Origin: Bacillota bacterium
Lineage (GTDB): Bacteria > Bacillota > DTU025
Assembly (NCBI GenBank): GCA_019136685.1
Contig: JAGVTS010000095.1
Span: 1 to 37,411 of the forward strand
Direction: 5' to 3'
Length of the DNA: 37,411 bases
Within the stretch, counting starts at the first letter, position 1, and the number at the start of each line of letters is the position of its first letter. The translations under genes were made by a program, and so were the position numbers. Under the pieces are notes generated by a model, which was not told the DNA's origin, searched no databases, and worked only from the letters and a program-made list of their open reading frames with translations. Positions 23,688 to 31,649 of this stretch are shown in pieces.

Positions 23688-24376
23688 ATAAACACCCCCC
23701 ACACCATCAGCACCAGTACGGGGCCGAGCGTCGCCAGGCCCACCAGGCCGAACTCATCGGCCAGGGTCTGTTTTCGCTGAAGCACCGACGCTGTGCCCAG
23801 CCCGAGCGCGATGATGCACGGCACGGCCATGGGCCCTGTCGAGACGCTGCCCGAGTCGAGGAAGAGCGGCACCAACTCGGGGTTTGTGAATGACGAGAGC
23901 ACAATCACTGCTATATAGGCCCCGGCGAACAGCCATTTGATAGGGATGTCGAGGAGTATCCTGAGTATCGCGATGGTGACCAGAAGCCCCATTCCGCCCG
24001 ACAGCAGAATCGCCAGGACCTGCGGGTTGATGCCCGAGTCGGGAAACGAGCCCACCTGCGCGACCAAGACGTGCACTGACGGATCGGCGATGGTGACGCT
24101 GAAACTGAAGATGAAGGCGGTAGCTACCAGTAGCGCGGTCGACCCGTGCCTGGGCAAGTAGGCGCCGATCATCTCACCCATCGGCAGTAGCGCTATCCGG
24201 GTGCCTCTGAGGAACAGGAATAGACCTGCGGTGGTGAACACGGCGCCGATGAGGAGCTGTGCCAGCGTCGTCCATGACAGGCCCAGAAAGACCGTGCTCA
24301 GGACTGCGACGGCGACGGTGAGCGGCGCTACTGCGTTGACTACTTCGGCGACGGCTGCACGAAATTGGCTAGACAC
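23684..24376 (-). CDS. DUF1538 membrane protein, copy B
   Basis: A 230-residue membrane protein with about seven helices. It carries the same three blocks as copy A: FLRGTRIALLPMGEMIG, IADPSVHVLVAQV and LDSGSVSTGPMAV. Many DUF1538 proteins are double-length, with two such units in one chain; here the units are two adjacent genes, so they likely form one complex. The GTG start at 24376 has AAGGAG 8 nt upstream. It overlaps copy A by 4 nt (GTGA). It follows the hydantoinase/HDAC-like gene by 51 nt on the same strand. Substrate unknown. Confidence 0.85.
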   Translation of the reverse strand: MSSQFRAAVAEVVNAVAPLTVAVAVLSTVFLGLSWTTLAQLLIGAVFTTAGLFLFLRGTRIALLPMGEMIGAYLPRHGSTALLVATAFIFSFSVTIADPSVHVLVAQVGSFPDSGINPQVLAILLSGGMGLLVTIAILRILLDIPIKWLFAGAYIAVIVLSSFTNPELVPLFLDSGSVSTGPMAVPCIIALGLGTASVLQRKQTLADEFGLVGLATLGPVLVLMVWGVFM

Positions 24377-24427
24377 TAAGCACTCTCCTTTCTGATTGTA
24401 TCTTCGCTCTGCTTGGCCAGAGTCCTC

Positions 24428-25366
24428 TCAGCTGTCGCCTGCGATATCTTGGAGATATGTGAGATTGAGGCGCCCGGCGCGCACCTCGGCCGACAGCCGT
24501 TCAAGCTCGCCTTGGGCATCCATCCGGCACTGTCGGCATGCCTGCCGAGGTATGATGACCACGCCGATACGGACTGTCCTGCCTGAGAAGGCGTGAAGGG
24601 CCTCTGATTGGATCGAGCGCCACCCGCTGCAGGCTTCGCACAGCCGGATCCGCTCGTTCTGTCGCTCTGCGATATTGTCGGTGTCGTAGTAGATGTCCCG
24701 GCGACGCCGGAAGAACTGGCCTGCACCGAACATAGCTTCTAGGTCTGCGTCGCGGCGAGACGCCCACATGTCCTGGAGTGCAGCTACCGTGCGGGCGATG
24801 GCACTCGAGATCTCTCGGGGCTGAGCGACGACATCGGGTCGCCAGTCGGGCTCGCGCACGGCGCCAAAGTCCAGTCCTGCCAAGGCCAGCAGGATTCCCA
24901 GGTTGACATAGGGAAGGGCGCCTTCGATGGAATACCCGCCCTCCAGTACCACGATGCCCGGCGCCAGCATCTGTGTGAGACGGGCATAGCCTTGCGCGGT
25001 GAAGTTCATGTTGGTGAGCGGGTCAGTGTAGTGATTGTCCTGCCCTGCAGCGTTAACAATCAGATGGGGCTGCCAGTCGCGGAGGATGGGCAGCACCAAA
25101 TGCTCCGTAACGTAGAGCATTCCGGGATCGCCGCGCCCCTCTACTATCGCATTCGTTGACAGAGTCGTGCTCAGGTGAAGCTCAAGCGGCTTCTTGATGC
25201 GGCCCGCCGTACTCAGCGCCTCGGTAAAGGCGACGGCGGTGCTCTGGACGAGCGACTCGGGATCCGTGGGTATTTTGGCTACGCCCGCGACTTCGCCATC
25301 TATGATCAACGCGGCATCGGTGTTGGTTCCGCCTACGTCGATGCCTAGGACGGGTAAGCGTGTCAA
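24428..25366 (-). CDS. Chimera: hydantoinase N-terminus fused to HDAC C-terminal part
   Basis: About 312 residues in one open frame but from two families. Residues 1-80 resemble the N-terminus of hydantoinase/oxoprolinase (PF05378): LGIDVGGTNTDAALI and STTLSTNAIVEGRGDP. From about residue 83 it becomes the C-terminal half of a histone-deacetylase-fold protein (acetoin utilisation AcuC/HDAC type): LIVNAAGQDNHYTDPL (Asp would be a zinc ligand) and VVLEGGYSIEGALPYVNLG. The HDAC N-terminal half, with catalytic His pair and two other zinc ligands, is absent, as is most of the hydantoinase. The tail has a CxxC...CxxC pair (LCEACSGW and ACRQCRMD). Probably a deletion fusion and non-catalytic. The TTG start at 25366 has AGGAG at 8 nt. 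Confidence 0.7.
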   Translation of the reverse strand: MTRLPVLGIDVGGTNTDAALIIDGEVAGVAKIPTDPESLVQSTAVAFTEALSTAGRIKKPLELHLSTTLSTNAIVEGRGDPGMLYVTEHLVLPILRDWQPHLIVNAAGQDNHYTDPLTNMNFTAQGYARLTQMLAPGIVVLEGGYSIEGALPYVNLGILLALAGLDFGAVREPDWRPDVVAQPREISSAIARTVAALQDMWASRRDADLEAMFGAGQFFRRRRDIYYDTDNIAERQNERIRLCEACSGWRSIQSEALHAFSGRTVRIGVVIIPRQACRQCRMDAQGELERLSAEVRAGRLNLTYLQDIAGDS

Positions 25367-25493
25367 GATAATCACTCCTCAGGCTCTCGTATCTCCATTC
25401 ACTACAGGCGGGACGAAATCCTCTTGCAATCCTTGAAGGTGAAACAGGCGGCAGCGACTACTATACGACGTAGAGGCATTCATATCATCAGGA

Positions 25494-26822
25494 ATGGAGA
25501 GATTCGAGTTGAACTGTGGCGATGCTTGCGATCATGCGAATTCAATGCAGGCTCAGGTCATCTTGTCGCATTCAGTATTGCCGAAGGGCAAGCCCGGGAA
25601 GCTGTGGGCAGTCGTAAAGCTCTCAAGTGGGCCAAAGCAACAGGGAACCGCGGAACGGCTGCCGCTGAACATAGGGGTCGTTCTCGACCGCAGCGGCTCC
25701 ATGAGTGGGCGCCCTCTCGACTATGTCAGGCAGGCGGCCAAGTTTCTGGTAGAACAGGTTGGCGCGAACGACGTTCTTTCCCTCACGGTGTTCGACAGCC
25801 AGGTTGACGTCGTCTTCCCGGCGCAGCGCGTGACCAACAAGGACATGCTCAAGCAGGCCGTTGATTCGATCAGTACAGGAGGATCAACCAACCTTTCGGG
25901 CGGCTTGCTCCGGGGATACGACGAGGCTCTGAAAGAGGGTCGGTCGGAGCAGGTCAACCGAGTGCTCCTACTTACCGACGGAATGGCCAACGTGGGAGTG
26001 GTCGATCCCGACATGCTGGCGGGCAAGGCCGGCGCAATGCTGCGCAGGGGAGTGTCGCTCTCAACTGTCGGCGTAGGCCTGCACTTCAACGAGGACCTGC
26101 TGATTCAGCTGGCGGAAGCGGGAAAGGGGTCCTATTACTACGTTCGGGAGGCTGATGAGATCCCAGGCGTGTTCGCTTCTGAGCTTCAAGGGCTGCTCTC
26201 CGTGGTCGCACAAAACATCGGTCTGCAAGTGCACGGCCTATCAGGATGCCGTGCTACGGCGGTCCTCGGTTATGAACCGGCGTTTGACGACACAGGCATG
26301 TCGCTTACATTGCCCGATATGTTCCACGATGATCAGAAGCTGCTGGCAGTAGAGATCGACCATCCGGCTTTGGCTGCGGGCCAGCACGAAATCCTCAAGA
26401 TACGATTGTCATACGCAGATGCCGCTCATGACTTGGATGCCGTCTCCGTGGAGGTCACAGCCAAGATGTCTGTCGGCTCCGCGGGCGACCAACCGGAGGC
26501 GCCCAACTTCGAGGTGCTCAAGATCGTAGAACTCGCCAAGACTGCCATTGTGAAGGACCAGAGCGTCGAAGCCATCGACCGCGGCGACTTCGAATCCGGG
26601 CGTCGGGCGCTGGAGGAGCGTTTGACGGCGCTCAGGGAATTGCAGGAGGCCTATGGGCAACACGATTCCGACCTGCAGGAGGAGATCAGTAACTTGGAGA
26701 GCATGTCTGTGCAGGATTCCGGTTCGTTCTCGGCGTGCTTCGATACTGAGAGCCGCAAAGACCTCAGGTATCAGAGCTATCAGAGGAGGCATAATCGCCC
26801 GACGAATCGTCCGGAGAAGTAG
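25494..26822 (+). CDS. von Willebrand factor A domain protein
   Basis: A 442-residue protein. Residues about 57-235 form a VWA domain with an intact metal-ion site: D65-R-S67-G-S69 (DxSxS), T132 (GGSTNLSGG) and D162 (LLLTDGMANVG). A beta-rich domain follows (about 245-345), then a helical, glutamate-rich C-terminus (about 350-420), perhaps coiled-coil. The layout matches the YfbK/inter-alpha-trypsin-inhibitor-like bacterial VWA proteins, whose roles are poorly known. There is no signal peptide, so it is likely cytosolic. The start ATG 25494 has only a weak SD (AGGA); ATG 25545 is possible. It is divergent from the chimera gene and convergent with the DUF6305-like gene, 10 nt apart. Confidence 0.85.
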   Translation: MERFELNCGDACDHANSMQAQVILSHSVLPKGKPGKLWAVVKLSSGPKQQGTAERLPLNIGVVLDRSGSMSGRPLDYVRQAAKFLVEQVGANDVLSLTVFDSQVDVVFPAQRVTNKDMLKQAVDSISTGGSTNLSGGLLRGYDEALKEGRSEQVNRVLLLTDGMANVGVVDPDMLAGKAGAMLRRGVSLSTVGVGLHFNEDLLIQLAEAGKGSYYYVREADEIPGVFASELQGLLSVVAQNIGLQVHGLSGCRATAVLGYEPAFDDTGMSLTLPDMFHDDQKLLAVEIDHPALAAGQHEILKIRLSYADAAHDLDAVSVEVTAKMSVGSAGDQPEAPNFEVLKIVELAKTAIVKDQSVEAIDRGDFESGRRALEERLTALRELQEAYGQHDSDLQEEISNLESMSVQDSGSFSACFDTESRKDLRYQSYQRRHNRPTNRPEK

Positions 26823-26832
26823 CGCGTGCGTG

Positions 26833-27405
26833 CTATTCCGCGGTGAACAGGCCTGCGATGGCATCTTGGAACCGGCCTGGGTTATCGATGAGGATCAGCT
26901 GGAAACCATGCTTCTGAGCTGCCGCGCCAAAGTATTCGTCTGTGCTTGCGCCGCGGGCTGCGATGAGGTAGTGAACCCCGCTCATGCCGGCATCGAGAAG
27001 GCGACGAGTGATGGGGTCCATTTCGTCCCGGCCTCCCAGGTACACTCCTATGATGGCCAGGCCCGAGGCGCGCATCTTGCCCAGTATGTCTTCTACTCGT
27101 CGCTGTTCGGTTCGCGCTGTGAGCCAGGCGGCTTTCATGCCGCCTTCATCGGCTCGGAAGACGATTATCACTGTGCAGCTGGACTTGATGTCGCAGCAGA
27201 TGGCTGTGGGAGCCGCGTTGCTTTTGAGGCCCAACGCGTCAACTGCTTGCTTCACGAGGGCCATGTCGCTGCTTTGGCCGGCAGTGGTGATGAAGACGGG
27301 GGGTTTCGGCGCCGGGGCCGACGTGGCGTACGCGCGCGCCGGCGCGGACGCAATGACCGCAACGAGCATTACGGCGAGAAATGGGCGAAACCGGCATCGA
27401 CGCAT
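26833..27405 (-). CDS. Exported DUF6305-like protein
   Basis: A 190-residue protein with a signal peptide (residues 1-28, cleavage near AYA). The mature domain begins PPVFITTAGQSSDMALVKQ and continues with TARTEQRRVEDILGKMRASG and IIGVYLGGRDEMD, a pattern I associate with DUF6305, a Rossmann-like extracytoplasmic family of unknown function. ATG 27405 has a G5 tract 11 nt upstream. The gene follows the small membrane protein by 71 nt on the same strand and may be co-transcribed with it. No catalytic motif is evident. The family name is from memory of the pattern and should be checked by profile search. Confidence 0.6.
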   Translation of the reverse strand: MRRCRFRPFLAVMLVAVIASAPARAYATSAPAPKPPVFITTAGQSSDMALVKQAVDALGLKSNAAPTAICCDIKSSCTVIIVFRADEGGMKAAWLTARTEQRRVEDILGKMRASGLAIIGVYLGGRDEMDPITRRLLDAGMSGVHYLIAARGASTDEYFGAAAQKHGFQLILIDNPGRFQDAIAGLFTAE

Positions 27406-27476
27406 GTTGTTCCGTACCCCCTGACCATGAAGTGAGTGTACAGTCTGTGTCTTCCACAGGGGGTCGGATGATTCCT

Positions 27477-27665
27477 TCAGGGCTTGGCATCCGTGGGCTT
27501 GACCTCTATCAAGTAACTGCGAGGATGTTCGGCGGGACCCGGGTCAGGATCGGCGAAGAACTCCGCTGTAACGGCTATGGCAACGATGAACGAACCCACC
27601 GCGAGGATCCAACCTCCGATCACCCTTAGCAGGGCAAGCGTTGTCTTGTTGCAGGTAAGCCCCAT
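27477..27665 (-). CDS. Small single-pass membrane protein
   Basis: 62 residues with one strong membrane helix (about residues 12-36) and a short polar, proline-rich tail. I chose ATG 27665 because a GGGGG tract stands 7 nt upstream; an open frame from 27716 adds 17 residues without an SD. I do not recognise a family. It lies between the flippase-like membrane protein and the DUF6305-like gene, all on the minus strand, so it may belong to one operon. A real gene is likely but not certain. Confidence 0.5.
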   Translation of the reverse strand: MGLTCNKTTLALLRVIGGWILAVGSFIVAIAVTAEFFADPDPGPAEHPRSYLIEVKPTDAKP

Positions 27666-27806
27666 TATGGCGCCCCCATTCAAGTTGGTCGCTTCGAGGA
27701 TCGCCATGTACCTCATACGCTAGCTTGCTGGGAAATGTGTCGGTCTGAACATCATCAGGTTTGCTGAGGCACTCGTCGTCCATGGGAGCGGGGCTTCGAA
27801 GGGCGA

Positions 27807-28898
27807 CTACATCGCGTCCGGGCTGCCGGCCTCTGTGAGGCGATTGGGAGGTCCGGATCCGTGGCGCATGACACCCACGGCCATGAGCGCGCCGCCGAGA
27901 GCGAGGTTGAGGTAGTAGGTGATGACGCGCCATACGGTTACGAACAGCCCCAACACTGCCCGGGGGACAATCGTGCTGAAGAGTGCGGCGAAACCGAGCT
28001 CGGCTGCGCCGCTGGACCCCGGCGTCGGGGCGTAGGCGGCTGCAAGATAGAAGATGATGGTCACTCCCATGGCGTGGAAATAAGGCGTCTTCAGCCCAAG
28101 TCCTGTGAGAACCACGGCCGGGACAAGTGCAGTGGCTACCCAGGCGGCGTAGCTTAGGATCAGCACGGCGGCCAGCACTGGCTTGCGGTTGCTGATGAAT
28201 TCCTGCAGTGCCTCGCGAAACGCTCTCAGTTCATGATCGATGCGCTCGAGGACGGCTTCGAGGGTTTCGGGCTTGAAGAAACGCAGAGTAAACCGATTGC
28301 GCACAGCCGGCACCACAAGCACTCGGATCTTTTCGGGCCTGCTAATCAGGTAGAGCGATAGCAGGAATATACCGGTATACATGGTTACGCCCACAGCCAA
28401 TGCAATGTTCATACCAAGCGGCAGGCTCCACTCAGCGCGCGAGAACAGAAGCGCGGCAGACGCCGCGAACCCCAGGCTGACTCGGGCGAAAGCGTTCATG
28501 ATTGCCTTTACGGCGACGACCGCAGTGGACTGCCCTGCGGTCAGCCCTTTGCTGGTCAAGAGATATGCCTGAAGCGGCTCGCCGCCTGTATCGAACGGAG
28601 TGACATTGGACACGAAGGCGCCTAGTACTGAGATACGCATTCCCTCTACGACGCCCAGATTGCCGTCGAGCGACCGAGCGAGCGCCCTCATCCTCAGCGA
28701 GTCGAGCAGCCATGTCAGCACAACGAGGCAGAACGCTATACCGAGCATCACAGGGTCGATGCGCGCCAAATCATGCCACGCGTGGCGGCCTCCGCTTATC
28801 TTCACCAGCGTGAACAGCCCAAGCAGGCTGAAGCCTATCGCCACAAACGCGCCGCGTTTCAGTTGTGCCGGCCGCCTCGCGCCACTGGCTTGAGTCAT
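27807..28898 (-). CDS. Flippase-like membrane protein (UPF0104/LPG synthase TM region)
   Basis: A 363-residue membrane protein with about eight helices of the UPF0104 family (PF03706), the transmembrane part of lysylphosphatidylglycerol synthase MprF. Characteristic blocks are NVTPFDTGGEPLQAYLL near residue 90 and YAPTPGSSGAAELGF near residue 300. MprF uses this fold to flip aminoacyl lipids; stand-alone homologues lack the synthase domain and have unassigned lipid substrates. ATG 28898 has GGGAGG at 10 nt, inside a short inverted repeat (28901-28914). A promoter with an extended -10 lies at 28941. Upstream in-frame residues to 28982 are unconserved and cover the promoter, so are rejected. 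Confidence 0.85.
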   Translation of the reverse strand: MTQASGARRPAQLKRGAFVAIGFSLLGLFTLVKISGGRHAWHDLARIDPVMLGIAFCLVVLTWLLDSLRMRALARSLDGNLGVVEGMRISVLGAFVSNVTPFDTGGEPLQAYLLTSKGLTAGQSTAVVAVKAIMNAFARVSLGFAASAALLFSRAEWSLPLGMNIALAVGVTMYTGIFLLSLYLISRPEKIRVLVVPAVRNRFTLRFFKPETLEAVLERIDHELRAFREALQEFISNRKPVLAAVLILSYAAWVATALVPAVVLTGLGLKTPYFHAMGVTIIFYLAAAYAPTPGSSGAAELGFAALFSTIVPRAVLGLFVTVWRVITYYLNLALGGALMAVGVMRHGSGPPNRLTEAGSPDAM

Positions 28899-28900
28899 TG

Positions 28901-28914
28901 GGGAGGCACCTCCC
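28901..28914 (-). promoter_or_regulatory. SD embedded in an inverted repeat
   Basis: GGGAGG and CCTCCC flank two bases, so the SD of the flippase-like gene could pair with the bases directly between it and the start codon. The loop is too small for all six pairs, but four pairs with a six-base loop are possible. This might dampen translation. Confidence 0.3.
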
Positions 28915-28940
28915 AACTGTAGCTGCGAAAAACACAGCTC

Positions 28941-28949
28941 ATTATAACA
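28941..28949 (-). promoter_or_regulatory. Extended -10 promoter for the flippase-like gene
   Basis: On the minus strand TGTTATAAT gives a perfect TATAAT (28946-28941) preceded by the TGn extension. No good -35 is present, as is usual for extended -10 promoters. The start codon is 43 nt downstream. Confidence 0.55.
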
Positions 28950-29037
28950 TACGTCTGCGACGGCATCGCAGTTGCCGGCCATCTCCCAGCCCCATCAAAC
29001 ATTTCCTGGATGCCGTCTGTCGCTGCTCCGCAGGTGT

Positions 29038-29982
29038 TTACCGAGTGATTCTTGTTCCTGAGCGGCCTTCCACGGCATCGACAGCGTGTTCAAGCGAGGC
29101 GATGACTGCGGCCTCGCCGGCGCGATCCACGAACCTTCGGCACGCCTCTACTTTGGGCCCCATGCTCCCCGCTTTGAAGTGACCCTCCTGCTGATACTGG
29201 GTTATCTCGGCGAGGGTAACGGTCGCCAGGTCACGCTGGTCGGGCCTCCTGTAGTTCAGTGCCACCTGGCCCACATCCGTCAATATCATCAGGATGTCGG
29301 CATTGACATCGCGGCCGAGGCATTCGCTGCCCAAATCCTTGTCGATTACGGCCTCTACTCCCTCATAGTACCCGTTACGCTCGATGACGGGTATCCCGCC
29401 GCCTCCATTGGCGATCACAATGGCCCCCGAGCGGACTAGGGAGATTATGGCGTCGCGTTCAACTATTCTGATGGGATCGGGAGAAGGGACAACCTTTCGC
29501 CATCCGCGGCCGGCATCTTCAATCCATGTTTCGTTGGCGGACTGCATGCGCTGACGTGCATAGTCTTCCGTATAGAACGGGCCGACAGGCTTGGTGGGAT
29601 TCTCGAACGCCGGGTCGCGAGGGCTCACGACCATCTGCGTCACCACTGTGACGACTGGTCTTTCGATCGACCTTTGGGCAAGCATTTTGCCCAGCGACTG
29701 TTGGAGCATGTAGCCTATCTGCCCCTGGGACTGGGCTCCGCACACGTCCAAGGGCATGGGGGGCACCTGTTCGTGTCCTGCCTCTTGCTGGATGAGGATT
29801 GCCCCAACCTGCGGCCCGTTGCCGTGGGTGACCACGACTCGGTAGCCTCGGGAGATGAGTTCAGCGATCTGATCTGCGGTGGATTCCACATTGCCCAGCT
29901 GCTCCTCTGCGGTGCCTTTCTGCCCAGGCTGAAGAATGGCATTGCCGCCTAGGGCGATCACGATTGTCTTATCCGCTGTCAA
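29038..29982 (-). CDS. arcC: Carbamate kinase
   Basis: A 314-residue amino-acid-kinase-fold enzyme of typical ArcC length. [10 protein letters not shown] opens the protein, [10 protein letters not shown] follows near residue 52, and [10 protein letters not shown] near residue 210 forms part of the phosphate site; [12 protein letters not shown] near the end is also characteristic. It transfers phosphate from carbamoyl phosphate to ADP, making ATP in arginine, agmatine or purine breakdown. No arcA or arcB is in the window. The start is TTG 29982 with AGGAG 9 nt upstream. It lies 26 nt behind nagA on the same strand, so the two are probably one transcript, an unusual pairing. All key motifs are intact. 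Confidence 0.94.
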   Translation of the reverse strand: MTADKTIVIALGGNAILQPGQKGTAEEQLGNVESTADQIAELISRGYRVVVTHGNGPQVGAILIQQEAGHEQVPPMPLDVCGAQSQGQIGYMLQQSLGKMLAQRSIERPVVTVVTQMVVSPRDPAFENPTKPVGPFYTEDYARQRMQSANETWIEDAGRGWRKVVPSPDPIRIVERDAIISLVRSGAIVIANGGGGIPVIERNGYYEGVEAVIDKDLGSECLGRDVNADILMILTDVGQVALNYRRPDQRDLATVTLAEITQYQQEGHFKAGSMGPKVEACRRFVDRAGEAAVIASLEHAVDAVEGRSGTRITR

Positions 29983-30008
29983 TGGTCAACACTCCTGTCA
30001 CAGTAACC

Positions 30009-31220
30009 TTACTTGCGTTCGTACACAGCGTCACCCATTACTAACGTCGCCCTTACCTGGAGTGTTTCAGCATCGAGCAAGACGATGTCGGCGTCCATCT
30101 CCGGTTCGATCCGGCCTTTGCGTCCGGCCAAACCGATGAGGCGAGCGGGAGTGGATGAGGCCATGCTGATAGCCGCGTGCACCGGGATGCCTGCGAACTT
30201 GACCATGTTGCGCACTGCGTTGTCCATCGTCAGCGTGCTGCCGGCCAGGACGCCTGTATCGAGCCGCGCTGCGCCGCACGTCACGATCACGTGTTGTCCA
30301 CCCAGCTCATAGTGGCCATCAGGCAAGCCTGAGGCGCGCATAGCATCAGTCATCAGCACCGTGCCGCCCGGGCCTTTTGCCCGTGCCACGAGTTTGACTG
30401 CGGCCGGGTGTACGTGAATCCCATCGGCAATGATCTCGCATGTTAGCTCGCCATGCACAAGGGCCGCCCCTACGACTCCAGGCTCTCTGTGATGCAGCCC
30501 GCGCATGCCGTTGTAGGTATGAGTCACGTGGCGCAGCCCTGCCTCGATTGCGTTCTTAACGTCATCGTAGGACGCTCCGGAGTGGCCAACGGATGCCAGC
30601 ACTCCTTGGGATGCCAGCGCTTTCACAATGTCCACGGCGCCCGGCATCTCAGGCGCGATGGTCATGACCCGGACATGCCCGCCGCCTACCTCGAGTATTC
30701 GGTGGAGGATTGCAGGATTGGGGCTGACTATGCCCTGTTCAGGCTGGGCGCCCTTGAAGGCGGCGTTCAGGAACGGCCCTTCGATATTTACGCCCAGAAC
30801 TTGGGCTCCTCGTCGCGATGGGTTGCGCACATCGCATTCACCATGCGGGTTGATGTCAGTCCGGGCAGCTTGTGCAGCGGCGCGCGTCGCTGCCAGCATC
30901 TGCTCGATAGGCGATGACATCACTGTAGGAAGAAAACCGGTTACTCCGTGGGATGAGACAAACTCGGCCATCCGCGCCAGGGCCGAAGAGGTTGCGTCCA
31001 TGGTATCGGATCCCGCCGAGCCGTGTATGTGTATGTCGATGAATCCGGGCGCTACGAACGCGCCGCGCGCGTCTATGATGCTATCAGGGTTTCGCCTCAG
31101 CATGTCGCGGGTGGGCCCGATTTCAGCGATCTTGGACCCGCGCACCAGCACTCCTGTGTCGACTGACACGCCGTATGCGGATACGACTGTTCCGCCTGCT
31201 ATGAGAAGTGTTGAATCCAA
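30009..31220 (-). CDS. nagA: N-acetylglucosamine-6-phosphate deacetylase
   Basis: A 403-residue amidohydrolase-superfamily enzyme. GFIDIHIHGSAGSDTMDA carries the HxH metal motif, GVNIEGPFLN the metal-binding Glu, ASVGHSGASYDD and HVTHTYNGMRGLHHREPG the two later His ligands, and LMTDAMRASGLPDG the catalytic Asp. It converts GlcNAc-6-phosphate to glucosamine-6-phosphate and acetate in amino-sugar and cell-wall recycling. No nagB or PTS gene is near. The start is TTG 31220 behind an AGGAAGGAG purine run. It is followed by arcC after 26 nt. Length and motifs match the family fully. Confidence 0.94.
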   Translation of the reverse strand: MDSTLLIAGGTVVSAYGVSVDTGVLVRGSKIAEIGPTRDMLRRNPDSIIDARGAFVAPGFIDIHIHGSAGSDTMDATSSALARMAEFVSSHGVTGFLPTVMSSPIEQMLAATRAAAQAARTDINPHGECDVRNPSRRGAQVLGVNIEGPFLNAAFKGAQPEQGIVSPNPAILHRILEVGGGHVRVMTIAPEMPGAVDIVKALASQGVLASVGHSGASYDDVKNAIEAGLRHVTHTYNGMRGLHHREPGVVGAALVHGELTCEIIADGIHVHPAAVKLVARAKGPGGTVLMTDAMRASGLPDGHYELGGQHVIVTCGAARLDTGVLAGSTLTMDNAVRNMVKFAGIPVHAAISMASSTPARLIGLAGRKGRIEPEMDADIVLLDAETLQVRATLVMGDAVYERK

Positions 31221-31305
31221 TGGACTCCTTCCTCCTACCTAGACGAATCGGGCGCAGATTGCTCTGTAGAGAGTGAAATTCCCCGCGAATTCCCGAAAAC
31301 CTTCC

Positions 31306-31530
31306 TCAGCGTATCAACCGAAGCAACGCGCTGAATACCCACGACAAGCCGGAGAGTCCCAGGCTGACTATGAGCATCGACGCGAAGGGAGCGATTACGT
31401 GTTCAGTCATGATGTCGCCGGGCAGATGCCCGAACCAGGAGAACGCGCCAGGGAAGCGGACGAGTATGAATCCGATCAGGAACACCATACCGCCGATCTG
31501 AAACAGGGCTGAACCAATTCGCTGTGCCAT
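31306..31530 (-). CDS. DUF2905 small membrane protein
   Basis: A 74-residue protein with two membrane helices separated by the family signature FGHLPGDI (residues about 35-42; DUF2905 usually shows G-R-L-P-G-D-I). Function unknown; it is widespread in bacteria, often near ruvB or queA, which are not here. ATG 31530 has GGAGG 8 nt upstream; 19 upstream residues in the same frame are rejected as they precede this SD. It lies between degV and nagA, all on the minus strand, with about 80-120 nt gaps. Confidence 0.75.
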   Translation of the reverse strand: MAQRIGSALFQIGGMVFLIGFILVRFPGAFSWFGHLPGDIMTEHVIAPFASMLIVSLGLSGLSWVFSALLRLIR

Positions 31531-31649
31531 GGTTTCCACCTCCGCAAGCAGCGCGGCCCAGGTGGCGCCCCGCGGCTTCTTGCACACGGTAGCCTGGGCC
31601 CGGGCCGCGCTGAGTCTGCCGCTGAATTAGGAATGAAGTAATATGATTG

